Shown here: positions 1 through 9,351 of the stretch, in pieces
Numbering within the stretch: the stretch's first letter is position 1
Layout: every line of letters starts with the position of its first letter
Source of the DNA: Bradyrhizobium commune
GTDB taxonomy: Bacteria; Pseudomonadota; Alphaproteobacteria; Rhizobiales; Xanthobacteraceae
DNA length: 64,000 bases
Direction of reading: 5' to 3'
NCBI RefSeq assembly: GCF_015624505.1
Contig: NZ_CP061379.1
Span: 2,046,001-2,110,000, forward strand
Position numbers and translations under genes: made by a program
The notes under the pieces: generated by a model
Database searches by the model: none
The model's input: only the letters and a program-made list of their open reading frames with translations
Told to the model about the DNA's origin: nothing

Positions 1-69
1 AGAGGGCTGCATCAGTAAGGCAGAGCCCCTACCTGCCCGGCGCTGTGCGTTTTGTACCGGGCCGGTGCG

Positions 70-690
70 CTAGGCTTTCTTCTGCACGCCAAAGAGGTCG
101 CCGAGCCATTGATAATAGACCGGCTGCTTGTCATGCAGCGTGGCGCGGTCGTTCGGCGGACGGTCGACATTGCCCCAGAGATAGAGGCTTCCCGTCACGG
201 CGAAGAACTCCTGCACGTTCTTGAGCACATAGGCGTCCGCCGGATAGAGCTCGTTCTGTTTCGCGATGTCATAGAAGCGCACGAGGTCCGGATTCTGCAA
301 CGCGCCCGGCAGGACGCGGAAGTGATAGGCGTGCAGCAGTTCGTGCAGCAGCACCGGCTTCTCCGGCGCGACGACCGCCGCGTCCACCGTGACGCCGTCC
401 GCCTTGGACGAGAAGTGCCCGCCGCCATCGCCCTGTCCGGGCTTGACCGAGACCGGCTGGCTCTTGAAGAAGGTCATGATCTCAGGCTTCGCGCCGCAGT
501 CGATCACGATGTCGATCTGATGCTTCAGCGAGGCAACGATCTCCTTGAGATTCGGCAGGTCCTGCGCGGCACTGGCGTCGACATTGATGCCGCGATAGCT
601 GAAGGTCGCGCCGCTCTGCGCGATTGCGGATCGCGTGGCGAGCAGAGCCGCCGCTGCGATCATGAGTCGGCGTCGATCGACATGTATCAT
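70..690 (-). CDS. Secreted HExxH-motif putative metallopeptidase
   Basis: A 206-residue protein with an N-terminal export signal: DRRR, then an Ala/Leu-rich core ending near AIAQS. The middle carries HELLHAYH, an HExxH zinc-binding pattern, inside a segment that reads like a gluzincin-type active helix (VLLHELLHAYHFRVLPGAL). The C-terminal third contains NVQEFFAVTGSLYLWG, where a glutamate could be the third zinc ligand. The ATG at 690 is chosen because a GGGGAC ribosome-binding-like stretch precedes it; an upstream in-frame GTG is less likely. It is divergent from the mechanosensitive channel gene. The motif and signal peptide are seen; peptidase activity is inferred and the substrate is unknown. 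Confidence 0.8.
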   Translation of the reverse strand: MIHVDRRRLMIAAAALLATRSAIAQSGATFSYRGINVDASAAQDLPNLKEIVASLKHQIDIVIDCGAKPEIMTFFKSQPVSVKPGQGDGGGHFSSKADGVTVDAAVVAPEKPVLLHELLHAYHFRVLPGALQNPDLVRFYDIAKQNELYPADAYVLKNVQEFFAVTGSLYLWGNVDRPPNDRATLHDKQPVYYQWLGDLFGVQKKA

Positions 691-881
691 GCGAAGTCCC
701 CAAATCACGCCGTTCTGCTTTTGGTTCCATCATGCCTGCGTTGCGGCAAATGCCAAGAGATTGTCGCCTCAACGGCAAACTTCCGACACAGGATCGGGGC
801 GAATAGCGTCCATCCGACATGACGCAGTGCTTCGCGCGGTCACGATTCCGCCGGCGCATTTCATTTTTTCAAGGAATCCGC

Positions 882-3221
882 GTGTCGCATAAGCTTGTCC
901 CGGCGCTTCTTGCCGCCATCCTCCTCGCCATCTCCGCTCTCTCCAGCGCCCGCGCCGAGCCGGCCGCGCCTGCCGCGAGCAGCGCCGCTGCGCTGTCGCC
1001 CGACGAGGCGAGGCGCGCATTGGAGACGCTCCAGGACGACCAGAAGCGCGCGCAGATGATCGACACCTTGCGTGCGATTGCGAACGCGTCGGGTCCGCAG
1101 CAGGCGGCGGCGCCGGCGCCCGCGCCGAAATCGCCGATCCCGCTTTCGGCCGACGGTCTCGGGGCGCAGCTTCTGCTCACCGTATCCGAGCAGATCGGCG
1201 AGGTTTCGCGCGAGGTCGCCGACATGGCGCGGACGCTCACTCATTTTCCGGCGTTCTACTACTGGATCGTGCGGACCGCGAACGATCCTGCGGCCTATAA
1301 TCTGCTGATCGAGATCGCCTGGAAGCTGGCGCTGGTGTTTGGCTGCGCTTTCGCGGCGGAATGGGTGATCTTCCGCCTGATCCGACGGCCGGTCGCGTTC
1401 CTGGAAGCGCGCGTGCCGCAGACCGCGCGCCTGCCGGCGCAGACGTTGCCGATTGCCGACCCGCCGTCGTCGGTGACCGATGTCACCCCTTCGCCGGAAT
1501 TGCACAGCCGCCGCCACAGCCTCGCGCGCGTCTGGCAATTGCTGCTGCGGCTGCCCTTCGTGCTCGGCCGCCTCGTGCTCGAACTGCTTCCAGTGATCGT
1601 TTTCGTCGGCCTCGCCACCACCCTGCTCGGAACGGAGATCGGCGAGCCCGCTACCGTCCGCCTCGTCATCCTCGCTGTCGTCAACGCCTACGCGTTCTCG
1701 CGCGGGCTGATCTGCGTCGTTCGTGCATTGGCAGGGCCGTTCGGCCTGTTTCCGGTCCGCGCAGAGACCGCGGCCTATATCGAGATCTGGGCGCGCCGCA
1801 TCGTCGGCGTCGGCGTCTCCGGCATCGCTTTTGCGAATGTCGCATTGCTGCTCGGGCTGCATCGTGCCGGCTACGCGGCGCTGTTGCGCATGGTGATGCT
1901 GGTCGTGCATCTCTTCATCGTCGTCATCATCCTGCAATGCCGCCGCCAGGTCGCGGACGCCATTCGCGCGCCGGCGGACCGGCAGGGGATCGCAGCGCGG
2001 CTGCGCAACCGCATCGCCGGCGGCTGGCACTATCTGGCCATCGCGCTCGACATCGCGCTGTGGGCGGTCTGGGCGCTCAACATCCGCAACGGCTATTCGC
2101 TGCTGCTGCAATATTTCGTCGGCACCATCGCGGTGGTCTTGATCACGCGCGTCGCCATCGTGGTGACGCTGAGCCTGATCGACCGCGGCTTTCGCATCAA
2201 TCCGGAGATCCTCCGGCGCTTTCCGGGCCTGGAGACCCGCGCCAACCGCTATCTGCCGTTGCTGCGCAAGATCGTCTCCGGCGTGATCGCCTTCATCGGC
2301 TTCGTCGCCGTGCTCGAGGTCTGGGGTGTCGATGCCATCGTCTGGTTCTATGGCGGCCAGATCGGCAGCCGGCTGATCTCGGCCGTGGTGACGATCGGCC
2401 TCGCCGTCGTCATCGCCGCGGCGATCTGGGAGGCCAGCAATGCGCTGCTGGACCGCCAGATCAATACGCTGTCGCGCGACGGTCATTATGCCCGCGCCGC
2501 GCGGCTGCGCACGTTCCAGCCGATGCTGCGGACGGCGCTGTTGTGCCTGATCGCGACCGTCGTCGGCCTCACTGCGCTGAGCGAGATCGGGGTCAACGTC
2601 GCCCCATTGCTCGCAGGCGCCGGCATCGTCGGCATCGCCATCGGCTTCGGCTCGCAAAAGCTGGTGCAGGATCTCATCACCGGCCTGTTTTTGCTGCTGG
2701 AGAACACGGTCCAGGTCGGCGACACCGTCAGCGTGTCGGGTCTCACGGGCGTGGTCGAGAATGTTTCTATCCGCACCATTCGTCTGCGCGCCGGCGACGG
2801 TGCCGTGCACATCGTGCCGTTCAGCGCGGTGACGACCATCACCAATGCCAGCCGCGGCGCCGGCAATGCATCGGTCAGCGTCAACGTCGCCTACAAGGAG
2901 GACACCGACCGCGCCGGCCAGATCCTCAAGGACATTGTCGACGAGATGCGCCGCGAGAGCGAATTCCGCCCGTTGATCCGCGGCGACCTCGAGCTCTGGG
3001 GCATCGACAAGGTCGACGGCGCCATGGTGTCGATCGTCGGCCAGATCCGCTGCACCGAAGCCGGCCGCTGGCCGGTCCAGCGCGAATTCAACCGCCGCAT
3101 GAAGCAGCGCTTCCAGCAGAACGGCATCGAAATCGCATCCGCCACCCAGACCATCCTGATGCAGATCGCGCCGCCGTCAGATGGCGCCGTCAATCTGACG
3201 CCGCGGCGCGCGACCGGGTAA
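882..3221 (+). CDS. MscS-family mechanosensitive ion channel, large form
   Basis: A 779-residue inner-membrane protein of the small-conductance mechanosensitive channel family, which releases solutes on hypo-osmotic shock. The start is set at GTG 882, preceded by AAGGAA and followed directly by a signal peptide (HKLVPALLAAILLAISALSS); an in-frame ATG at 819 would bury that signal. Many membrane segments precede the MscS core. The pore helix and beta-domain lie near residues 570-660 (GIAIGFGSQKLVQDLITGLF, then VGDTVSVSGLTGVVENVSIR). Length and layout resemble the long YbiO-type members more than the 286-residue MscS. The pore and beta-domain motifs are clear; the function of the large N-terminal region is unknown. 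Confidence 0.92.
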   Translation: MSHKLVPALLAAILLAISALSSARAEPAAPAASSAAALSPDEARRALETLQDDQKRAQMIDTLRAIANASGPQQAAAPAPAPKSPIPLSADGLGAQLLLTVSEQIGEVSREVADMARTLTHFPAFYYWIVRTANDPAAYNLLIEIAWKLALVFGCAFAAEWVIFRLIRRPVAFLEARVPQTARLPAQTLPIADPPSSVTDVTPSPELHSRRHSLARVWQLLLRLPFVLGRLVLELLPVIVFVGLATTLLGTEIGEPATVRLVILAVVNAYAFSRGLICVVRALAGPFGLFPVRAETAAYIEIWARRIVGVGVSGIAFANVALLLGLHRAGYAALLRMVMLVVHLFIVVIILQCRRQVADAIRAPADRQGIAARLRNRIAGGWHYLAIALDIALWAVWALNIRNGYSLLLQYFVGTIAVVLITRVAIVVTLSLIDRGFRINPEILRRFPGLETRANRYLPLLRKIVSGVIAFIGFVAVLEVWGVDAIVWFYGGQIGSRLISAVVTIGLAVVIAAAIWEASNALLDRQINTLSRDGHYARAARLRTFQPMLRTALLCLIATVVGLTALSEIGVNVAPLLAGAGIVGIAIGFGSQKLVQDLITGLFLLLENTVQVGDTVSVSGLTGVVENVSIRTIRLRAGDGAVHIVPFSAVTTITNASRGAGNASVSVNVAYKEDTDRAGQILKDIVDEMRRESEFRPLIRGDLELWGIDKVDGAMVSIVGQIRCTEAGRWPVQREFNRRMKQRFQQNGIEIASATQTILMQIAPPSDGAVNLTPRRATG

Positions 3222-3311
3222 ATTCCGGCTTGCCTCCATTCATTCGGCATCGTTCACTCCGGCTCCAGTCCGCTCGCGACATGCGGACGACAAAGACGGT
3301 GGGAGAGATTG

Positions 3312-4310
3312 ATGCGGGGGCTGTGGGCTGGATTACGCGGTCATGTGATCGTCATTTGCGCTTTGCTCGGGTGCGGGGTGTCGATCGCACCGGCCAGCGC
3401 CCAGAATTTTCCCTCGCGCCCGATCACGCTGGTGGTGCCGTTCGCTGCGGGCGGACCGACCGATACGCTGGCGCGCATCTTGTCCGAGCGCATCGCGGCG
3501 GAGCTGCGCGCGACCATCGTGGTCGAGAACGTCGCCGGCGCCTCTGGCAGCATTGCCGGTGCCCGCGTCGCGCGCGCGGCTCCGGACGGCACGACCATCA
3601 CCATCGGCCATTGGGGCACCCATGTGCTCAACGGCGCAATCTTCAAGCTGCCTTATGACGTGGTCGGCGATTTCGAGCCCATCGCGATGATCGCAATGGG
3701 AACGCAGCTCATCGTCGGCCGGAAGACGCTCGAGGCCAACAATCTCAAAGAGCTGATCGCCTGGTTGAAGGAGAACCCCGGCAAGGCCACCGCGGGCACG
3801 GCGGGTGCCGGCACGGGAGCACATGTCGCCGGTGTCTTCTTCAAGGAGAAGACCGGCACCGACTTCCAGTTCGTGCCCTATCGCGGCGCCGGGCCCGCGA
3901 TGGTCGATCTGGTCGCCGGCCAGATCGACATCATGTTCGACCAGGCCACCAATTCGCTGCCGCAGGTCAAGAACGGCGCGATCAAGGCTTTTGCGGTGAC
4001 CTCGCCGACGCGGCTTGCGTCCGCGCCCGACATCCCGACCGTCGATGAGGCCGGGCTACCCGGGCTCTACATCTCCTATTGGCACGGCATCTGGGCACCG
4101 AAGAACACGCCGAAGGAGATCGTTGCAAAGCTGAATGCGGCGATCGTCGCCGCACTTGCCGATCCGTCCGTCAAGCAGCGCTTTGCCGAATTGGGGCAGG
4201 AGATCCCGCCGGCGGACCAGCAATCGCCCGCAGCGCTCGGCGCCTTCCAGAAGGCCGAGACCGAGAAATGGTGGCCGATCGTGAAGGCCGCGGATATCAA
4301 GCCGGAATAG
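3312..4310 (+). CDS. Bug/TctC-family periplasmic binding protein
   Basis: A 332-residue secreted solute-binding protein of the tripartite tricarboxylate transporter (Bug) family. A signal peptide ends near APASAQ and is followed by the family N-terminus FPSRPITLVVPFAAGGPTD. The typical motifs GASGSIAGARVARAAPDG, VPYRGAGPAMVDLVAGQID and the late DIPTVDEAGLPG are all present. The ATG at 3312 follows GGGAGAG; a TTG three bases upstream is less likely. No tctA or tctB permease gene lies beside it, so it is an orphan binding protein, which is common for Bug proteins in beta- and alphaproteobacteria. The ligand is probably a carboxylate but cannot be named. Confidence 0.9.
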   Translation: MRGLWAGLRGHVIVICALLGCGVSIAPASAQNFPSRPITLVVPFAAGGPTDTLARILSERIAAELRATIVVENVAGASGSIAGARVARAAPDGTTITIGHWGTHVLNGAIFKLPYDVVGDFEPIAMIAMGTQLIVGRKTLEANNLKELIAWLKENPGKATAGTAGAGTGAHVAGVFFKEKTGTDFQFVPYRGAGPAMVDLVAGQIDIMFDQATNSLPQVKNGAIKAFAVTSPTRLASAPDIPTVDEAGLPGLYISYWHGIWAPKNTPKEIVAKLNAAIVAALADPSVKQRFAELGQEIPPADQQSPAALGAFQKAETEKWWPIVKAADIKPE

Positions 4311-4473
4311 CTTTGCGGCGTTAACTTTTGCGTCGGCGCAAGCTGCGATCTCGCGCGAAAATCTCGCTGCGGTGCGAGATCACAATCGTTGCTGACGAGG
4401 CAACATCCTTGATCTCGATGGAGCGCTGGCAGACAATGATTGCCCTTCAATAAGAAACTCCCTGGGGGAATCC

Positions 4474-6126
4474 GTGAATAGACCTGCTCGGGTCGCAGCC
4501 CAACCGACGTCATCCGATCAACCGCACGGCATGACGCTGCTGCGCGATCCCCTGCTCAACAAGGGCACCGCCTTCACGGAAGCGGAGCGCGATGCAATGG
4601 GCCTGCGCGGCCTGCTGCCGGCTTGCGTATTGACGATCGAGGCGCAGGTCGAGCGCGTGCTGATCAATCTGCGATCGCTGCCGACCGACCTGGAAAAATA
4701 CGTCGCGCTGAACGCGCTGCATGATCGCAACGAGGCGCTGTTCTTCCGCGTCGTCGTCGACAACATCGACGAGATCCAGCCGATCATCTACACGCCGACG
4801 GTTGGGCTTGCCTGCCAGAAATTCGGCCTGATCTTCCAGCGGCCGCGCGGCATGTTCATCACCTCGCACGATCGTGGTCAGATCGGCGAGATCCTGAAGA
4901 ACTGGCCCTATCCCGCCAAGCTGATCGTCGTCACCGATGGCGAGCGTATCCTTGGCCTCGGCGATCTCGGCGCCAACGGCATGGGCATTCCGGTCGGAAA
5001 ACTCTCGCTCTACTCGGCCTGTGCCGGTGTGCATCCCGAGCATTGCCTGCCGATCGTGCTCGATGTCGGCACCAACAATGAAGAGCTGTTGAACGATCCC
5101 TATTATCTCGGTCTGCGCGAGCGACGGCTGACCGGCGAGGCCTATGACAGCTTCGTCGACGAATTCATGGTCGCGGCGCGGAAGACGTTTCCGGGCGTGC
5201 TGATCCAGTTCGAGGATTTCGCCAATCATTCGGCATTCAAGCTGCTGCACAAATACCGGGATGAAACCTGCGTCTTCAACGATGACATCCAGGGCACCGC
5301 GGCGGTGGCGCTGGCCGGCCTGTTCTCGGCGCTGCGTGTGAATGGTGGCAAGCTGAGGGATCAGCGCATCCTGTTCCTCGGCGCCGGCGAGGCGGCGACC
5401 GGCATCGCCGATCTCGTGGTCTCCGCGATGATGGCGGAGGGCGCCACTGAAGCGGAGGCGCTCCGGCGCAACTGGCTGGTGGATTCCCGCGGCCTCGTCG
5501 TTGCGCGGCGCGAGGGCCTCCATGGCCACAAGCTGCGCTATGCCCATACCGATCAGGCGCCGATCTCCGACTTCCTCACCGCGATCAGGACGCTGAAGCC
5601 GACGGCAATCATCGGCGTCGCCGCGGTCGGCGGCGCCTTCACGCCCGACGTGCTCAAGGCGATGGCCGAGCTCAACGACAAGCCGATCGTGTTCGCGCTC
5701 TCCAATCCGACCTCGAAGGCCGAATGTTCGGCGGAGGACGCCTATCGCTACACCGAGGGCCGCGCGCTGTTCGCCTGCGGCAGCCCCTATGATCCGGTGA
5801 CGCTCAACGGCCGCACCTTCGTGCCGCGCCAGGGCAACAATTCCTACATCTTCCCGGGCGTCGGCCTCGGCGTCATCGCCAGCCGCTCGCGCCTCGTCAC
5901 CGACGAGATGTTCATGGCGGCCGCCCATACGCTGGCCGATTGCGTCGGCAAGGAGGACCTCGCGCAGGGCAGCCTCTATCCGGCGCTGCCCCGCATCCGC
6001 GAGGTTTCGGCCCGAATCGCCGCCGCGGTGGCCGATGTCGCCTACCAGCGCGGGCTCGCCGACGGACCGGCGCCGAACGACGTGAAGGCCCTGGTCTCGT
6101 CGCAGATGTACGAGCCGAAATACTAG
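4474..6126 (+). CDS. maeA: NAD-dependent malic enzyme
   Basis: A 550-residue malic enzyme of the MaeA/SfcA type, converting malate to pyruvate with reduction of NAD, at the junction of the TCA cycle and gluconeogenesis. The N-terminal domain has YTPTVGLACQKFG, GLGDLGANGMGIPVGKL and the conserved VLDVGTNNEELLNDPYYLG. The metal/catalytic region FEDFANHSAFKLLHKYRDE is followed by FNDDIQGTAAVALAG. The nucleotide-binding fold has GAGEAATGIADL near residue 300, and FALSNPTSKAECSAEDAY lies further on. The length fits the bacterial NAD type and there is no phosphotransacetylase extension as in rhizobial Dme/Tme. The start is GTG 4474, behind CTGGGGGAAT. It is followed by a palindrome that may end transcription. 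Confidence 0.95.
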   Translation: MNRPARVAAQPTSSDQPHGMTLLRDPLLNKGTAFTEAERDAMGLRGLLPACVLTIEAQVERVLINLRSLPTDLEKYVALNALHDRNEALFFRVVVDNIDEIQPIIYTPTVGLACQKFGLIFQRPRGMFITSHDRGQIGEILKNWPYPAKLIVVTDGERILGLGDLGANGMGIPVGKLSLYSACAGVHPEHCLPIVLDVGTNNEELLNDPYYLGLRERRLTGEAYDSFVDEFMVAARKTFPGVLIQFEDFANHSAFKLLHKYRDETCVFNDDIQGTAAVALAGLFSALRVNGGKLRDQRILFLGAGEAATGIADLVVSAMMAEGATEAEALRRNWLVDSRGLVVARREGLHGHKLRYAHTDQAPISDFLTAIRTLKPTAIIGVAAVGGAFTPDVLKAMAELNDKPIVFALSNPTSKAECSAEDAYRYTEGRALFACGSPYDPVTLNGRTFVPRQGNNSYIFPGVGLGVIASRSRLVTDEMFMAAAHTLADCVGKEDLAQGSLYPALPRIREVSARIAAAVADVAYQRGLADGPAPNDVKALVSSQMYEPKY

Positions 6127-6159
6127 AGCGCGATGAAGGCAGGCTCGATTGGCGTCCCG

Positions 6160-6188
6160 GATCACCTCTCCCTGCGGGAGAGGTGATC
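6160..6188. repeat. Palindrome with CTCTCCC/GGGAGAG core
   Basis: A perfect inverted repeat with 13-bp arms, 6160-6172 and 6176-6188, around a three-base loop, 33 bases downstream of the malic enzyme stop. The core CTCTCCC-TGC-GGGAGAG recurs at 19961, 26649, 40471 and 40576, so this is one member of a dispersed intergenic palindrome family as well as a possible transcription end. No T run follows. Confidence 0.75.
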
Positions 6189-6316
6189 TGAGCTCCTCGG
6201 TTCGCATCGATTACCAAAACACATTCCGCCTTAGCGGAAACAGCCAATAGGTCAGCCCGGCGATACCATTTCAGGTGGAATCGCCGTTGCCTGGCGCGGG
6301 CGTATATGCGACAGTC

Positions 6317-6328
6317 TGTAGCGTTACA
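6317..6328. promoter_or_regulatory. Candidate operator upstream of the BlaI-type regulator
   Basis: TGTA-GCGT-TACA, a short dyad 30 bases upstream of the regulator start. TGTA/TACA half sites are known for BlaI/MecI/CopY proteins. The 10-mer GTAGCGTTAC here differs by one base from GTAGCATTAC at 9366-9375, upstream of the next operon. Autoregulation is inferred. Confidence 0.45.
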
Positions 6329-6357
6329 AGAGAACTCAAGCCGTTAGGTAGGCCACC

Positions 6358-6750
6358 ATGGACGATCGTTTGCCCGAACTGGGCGACCTCGAGCACGAGG
6401 TCATGCAATTGGTTTGGGCCCACGGTCCGGTCACGGCTGAAATCGTCCGCGAGCGGCTGTCGCGGCGACTGAAGGAATCCACGGTGCGCACGGTGCTGCG
6501 CCGGCTCGAGGAAAAGGGCTATGCTCACCACACCGTGGACGGCCGCACCTACGTCTACCATGCGGCCGAGCCGCGGGCGAAGGTGGCCGCCAAGGCGGTG
6601 CAGCGCATCGTCGACTGGTTCTGCAACGGGTCGATGGAGGAGGTCCTCGTCGGCATGGTGGACAATGCGATGCTCGACCAGCAGCAATTGCGCACGCTGG
6701 CCGACCAGGTGGCCAAGGCGAAGAAGGCGAAGGGAGTGAAGAAAGAATGA
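6358..6750 (+). CDS. BlaI/MecI/CopY-family transcriptional repressor
   Basis: A 130-residue winged-helix repressor of the BlaI family. It opens with LGDLEHEVMQLVWAHGPVTA and has the recognition region RLKESTVRTVLRRLEEKGY, followed by the wing segment HHTVDGRTYVYHAAE. Family members bind as dimers to TACA/TGTA dyads and are inactivated when a partner BlaR1 sensor-protease fires. The C-terminal dimerisation helix ends in a Lys-rich tail (AKKAKGVKKE). The start ATG follows AGGTAGG. The stop overlaps the start of the sensor gene in an ATGA arrangement, so the pair is translationally coupled. Whether the system answers beta-lactams is not shown by sequence; many BlaI-like pairs do not. Confidence 0.95.
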   Translation: MDDRLPELGDLEHEVMQLVWAHGPVTAEIVRERLSRRLKESTVRTVLRRLEEKGYAHHTVDGRTYVYHAAEPRAKVAAKAVQRIVDWFCNGSMEEVLVGMVDNAMLDQQQLRTLADQVAKAKKAKGVKKE

Positions 6751-9266
6751 TCGCAACTCTGGCGGAGGCGGCGCTGCGCTCCCTTGTGCTGGGAGGCGTC
6801 GTTTGGTTCGGTCTCAATCTGTTTCGCGTGCGCAATCCGCACGTCCACATGACGGCGTGGGTCGTCGTGCTCATGGCCTCGCTGGCCATGCCCTTCGTGA
6901 TGCATTGGCCGACGCTCACCATCGACCGGCTGCCTTTGTCCGTGCCGGTGCCGGACGAATTGTGGCCGGCCGACATTTCGATGCTGGAGACGCCGCAGCC
7001 GGCGCTGCCGATCGCGCCAGGCACTGCGGTTGTGCCGCAGGTGAAGAGCGCCGTCTCGATCGATTGGCGGCTCCTGGCCACCATCGGCTATGCCGGAATC
7101 GCCGGCCTGTTGCTGTTGCGGCTTGCCATCGGCCTCGGCCTGACCTGGCGGATGGCGCGGGCGGCAAAGCCGATGAAGGGCGGGCAGCTGATCGATGCCG
7201 ACGTGCGCGTCAGCCGCGATGTCGGCGGTCCCGTGACCTTCGGCTCGACCATCCTGGTGCCGCCGCAATTCGCCGGCTGGGACGCCAAGAAGCGCCTCGC
7301 GGTGCTCGCGCATGAGGGTGCGCATGTCGCCAATCGCGACTTCTACGTCCTGCTGCTCGCCTCGCTCAATCGCGCGGTGTTCTGGTTCAGCCCGTTCTCG
7401 TGGTGGCAGCTCGCCCGTCTCGCCGAGCTTGCCGAGATCATCAGCGACGCCGAGGCGATCGAGGTGATCGACGACCGCTGGTCCTATGCCGAAATCCTGC
7501 TCGACGTCGCAACATCCGTGAAGCCGCGGCCGATGGAGCTCGCGATGGCGCGGGCCTCGACCGTGCGCGCGCGGGTGGAGCGCATCATCGCGGCCGCCGC
7601 CATGCCCGTGGCGGTCGGCTGGCGCAAGCGGCTGTGGATCGCGGCGGCGATTGTGCCGGTCATGATCGTCTCCGCCGGCATGATCGCCTATCGCACCCCG
7701 GATCCCGCGCCGCTTGCGGCGGATCTCGGCGAGGTGCCGGCGGAGCACTATCGGCCGTTCGTCAATTTCTATGCGATGGGTCCGGCCTCGGTGTTCGCCA
7801 TCTTCCGCGAGGGCGACGATCTCTATGGACAGCTGACCGGGCAGCGCAAGCTGCGCCTGACGGTCGGCAATGACGGCACGGCGTCCTACGCGGCCTCGTT
7901 CGGCGAGATCACGTTCCCGGTCGACGCGGAGCGTCGTTCGTCCGAGCTGATGCTACGCATGAACGGTCGCGACATGCGCGCCGCGCGCGTTGCCGAGATG
8001 CCGACGGCGGCCGCCGATTCCGCGTCACTTGACCAGTATGTCGGCTGGTACAGGATGGCGCCGAATCGCGTGCTCACCGTGCGGCGCGATGGCGATCGGC
8101 TCCAGGTGCAGGAATCCGTGCAAGGCGGTGCCGCGCTCCTGGCCGAAGGTGCCGATGTCTTCTCGATCCAGGGCCGCAATCTCCTGATCTTCCTGCGCGA
8201 CGGGGAGGCCAAGGTCTCGCGCGTCCTGGTCCAGAATGCGGTGTTCGGCGCCCGTCTCGCGCCGCGGATCGATGCGGCGACGGCGCAGGCCATCGAGGCC
8301 GACTTCGCGCGCCGGCTCGCGCAGGTTCCGGAACGTTTCCGGGAGCAGGTCCCGGCCGACGGCGGCAAGGAGATGATCCTGCGCGGGATCGAGGATCTGC
8401 GCCACGGCACGCCGAACTACGACCGCATGAGCGCGCCGCTCGCGGCCAAGGTACACCGGCAGCTCGGCGAGCTGACTGCGACGGTCGTGGCGCTCGGCGC
8501 GGTGGAATCGATCTTCTTCCGCGGCGTCGGCCCCGGCGGCTACGACATCTACGGCGCACAGTTCGAAAACGGCGCGGCCGAATTCCGCCTGCTGATCGAC
8601 CCCGACGGCAAGGCCGGCGACGTGCTGTTCCGTCCCAACGGCAATAGCGAACTCGGCGGCATGGTCTCCTGTGCCGAGGAGGCGAGCGTTCGCGGCCGCA
8701 CCGGCACCTCGCCGATCAGGATCATGATCTACAACGACATGGGTGACGACATCCAGGTCTTCAATCTCGACGGCGACGGCAATCACCGGGCGCAGAGCGT
8801 CGTCAGGGCCAACATGTCCTGGGCTTCCACGACCACCGTGAACAATCCGTGGATGATTGCCGACAAATCGGGACGATGCCTGGAGATCCTGGTGCCGGGC
8901 CGGCAGACGCGCTTCCACAATGTCGAGGCTTCCAGCCTCGGCGCGCGACCGGGGCGCGCTGCTCGCCGCGACGTTCCGATCGCCAATGGCGAGGAGATGC
9001 TGCGCCACTATATCGACGGCGTCGGCAAGGGGCAGCCGGACTACGATCTCATGACGACCGAAGTTGCCGATCTCACGCGTCAGCAGCTTCCGTTCGATCA
9101 GGCGATCCTGGCCCGGCTCGGAACGCTGCGGGCGATCTCGTTCCGCGGCGTCACCGCGCTCGACAGCGACATCTATATCGCCCAGTTCGCCAACGGCTCG
9201 GCGGAATGGCGCATCGGCGTCAGGAACGGAACGATCACGAAGATCGCGCTCGGGCCGAGTTTCTAG
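6747..9266 (+). CDS. BlaR1-like M56 metallopeptidase sensor with composite C-terminal part
   Basis: An 839-residue membrane sensor-protease. Residues 1-320 are a BlaR1/M56 unit: membrane helices, the zinc motif HEGAH near residue 189 in a cytoplasmic loop, and a further helix near 300-318. The penicillin-binding domain of classical BlaR1 (STYK, SxN) is absent. Instead the export side carries two beta-rich segments starting near 334 and 429 (HYRPFVNFYAMGP; DQYVGWYRMAPNRVLTV), a first copy of a repeated domain near 538-630, a segment near 652-728 that resembles a VHL beta domain (FNLDGDG.. then NNPWMIADKSGRCLEILVPG), and a second repeat copy near 746-838. Both repeats share G-EM, G-P-YD-M, FRGV and DIY-AQF-NG-AE-R. 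The M56 assignment is firm; the VHL likeness is by eye. Confidence 0.88.
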   Translation: MIATLAEAALRSLVLGGVVWFGLNLFRVRNPHVHMTAWVVVLMASLAMPFVMHWPTLTIDRLPLSVPVPDELWPADISMLETPQPALPIAPGTAVVPQVKSAVSIDWRLLATIGYAGIAGLLLLRLAIGLGLTWRMARAAKPMKGGQLIDADVRVSRDVGGPVTFGSTILVPPQFAGWDAKKRLAVLAHEGAHVANRDFYVLLLASLNRAVFWFSPFSWWQLARLAELAEIISDAEAIEVIDDRWSYAEILLDVATSVKPRPMELAMARASTVRARVERIIAAAAMPVAVGWRKRLWIAAAIVPVMIVSAGMIAYRTPDPAPLAADLGEVPAEHYRPFVNFYAMGPASVFAIFREGDDLYGQLTGQRKLRLTVGNDGTASYAASFGEITFPVDAERRSSELMLRMNGRDMRAARVAEMPTAAADSASLDQYVGWYRMAPNRVLTVRRDGDRLQVQESVQGGAALLAEGADVFSIQGRNLLIFLRDGEAKVSRVLVQNAVFGARLAPRIDAATAQAIEADFARRLAQVPERFREQVPADGGKEMILRGIEDLRHGTPNYDRMSAPLAAKVHRQLGELTATVVALGAVESIFFRGVGPGGYDIYGAQFENGAAEFRLLIDPDGKAGDVLFRPNGNSELGGMVSCAEEASVRGRTGTSPIRIMIYNDMGDDIQVFNLDGDGNHRAQSVVRANMSWASTTTVNNPWMIADKSGRCLEILVPGRQTRFHNVEASSLGARPGRAARRDVPIANGEEMLRHYIDGVGKGQPDYDLMTTEVADLTRQQLPFDQAILARLGTLRAISFRGVTALDSDIYIAQFANGSAEWRIGVRNGTITKIALGPSF

Positions 9267-9351
9267 ACTGCTGCGACGCATCCGCCGGCTGGCGGATGCC
9301 GGTTCGCGCCGTCAGAGCCTTGCTCAATCTCAACTTGCATCCGTCCATCGC

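Noticed and set aside
861..2810. A 649-codon open frame antisense to the MscS gene
   Set aside because: The translation is Asp/Arg/Gln-rich and shadow-like; high-GC coding bias on the plus strand opens this frame. The plus-strand protein has clear motifs.
1361..3658. A long plus-strand frame overlapping MscS and the Bug protein gene
   Set aside because: It is Arg/Pro-rich out-of-frame reading of two well supported genes.
3312..4310. Complete tripartite tricarboxylate transporter
   Set aside because: Only the binding protein is present; no tctA or tctB lies nearby.
6358..9266. Beta-lactam resistance system
   Set aside because: No beta-lactamase gene is present and the sensor lacks the penicillin-binding motifs; only the signalling core is shared.
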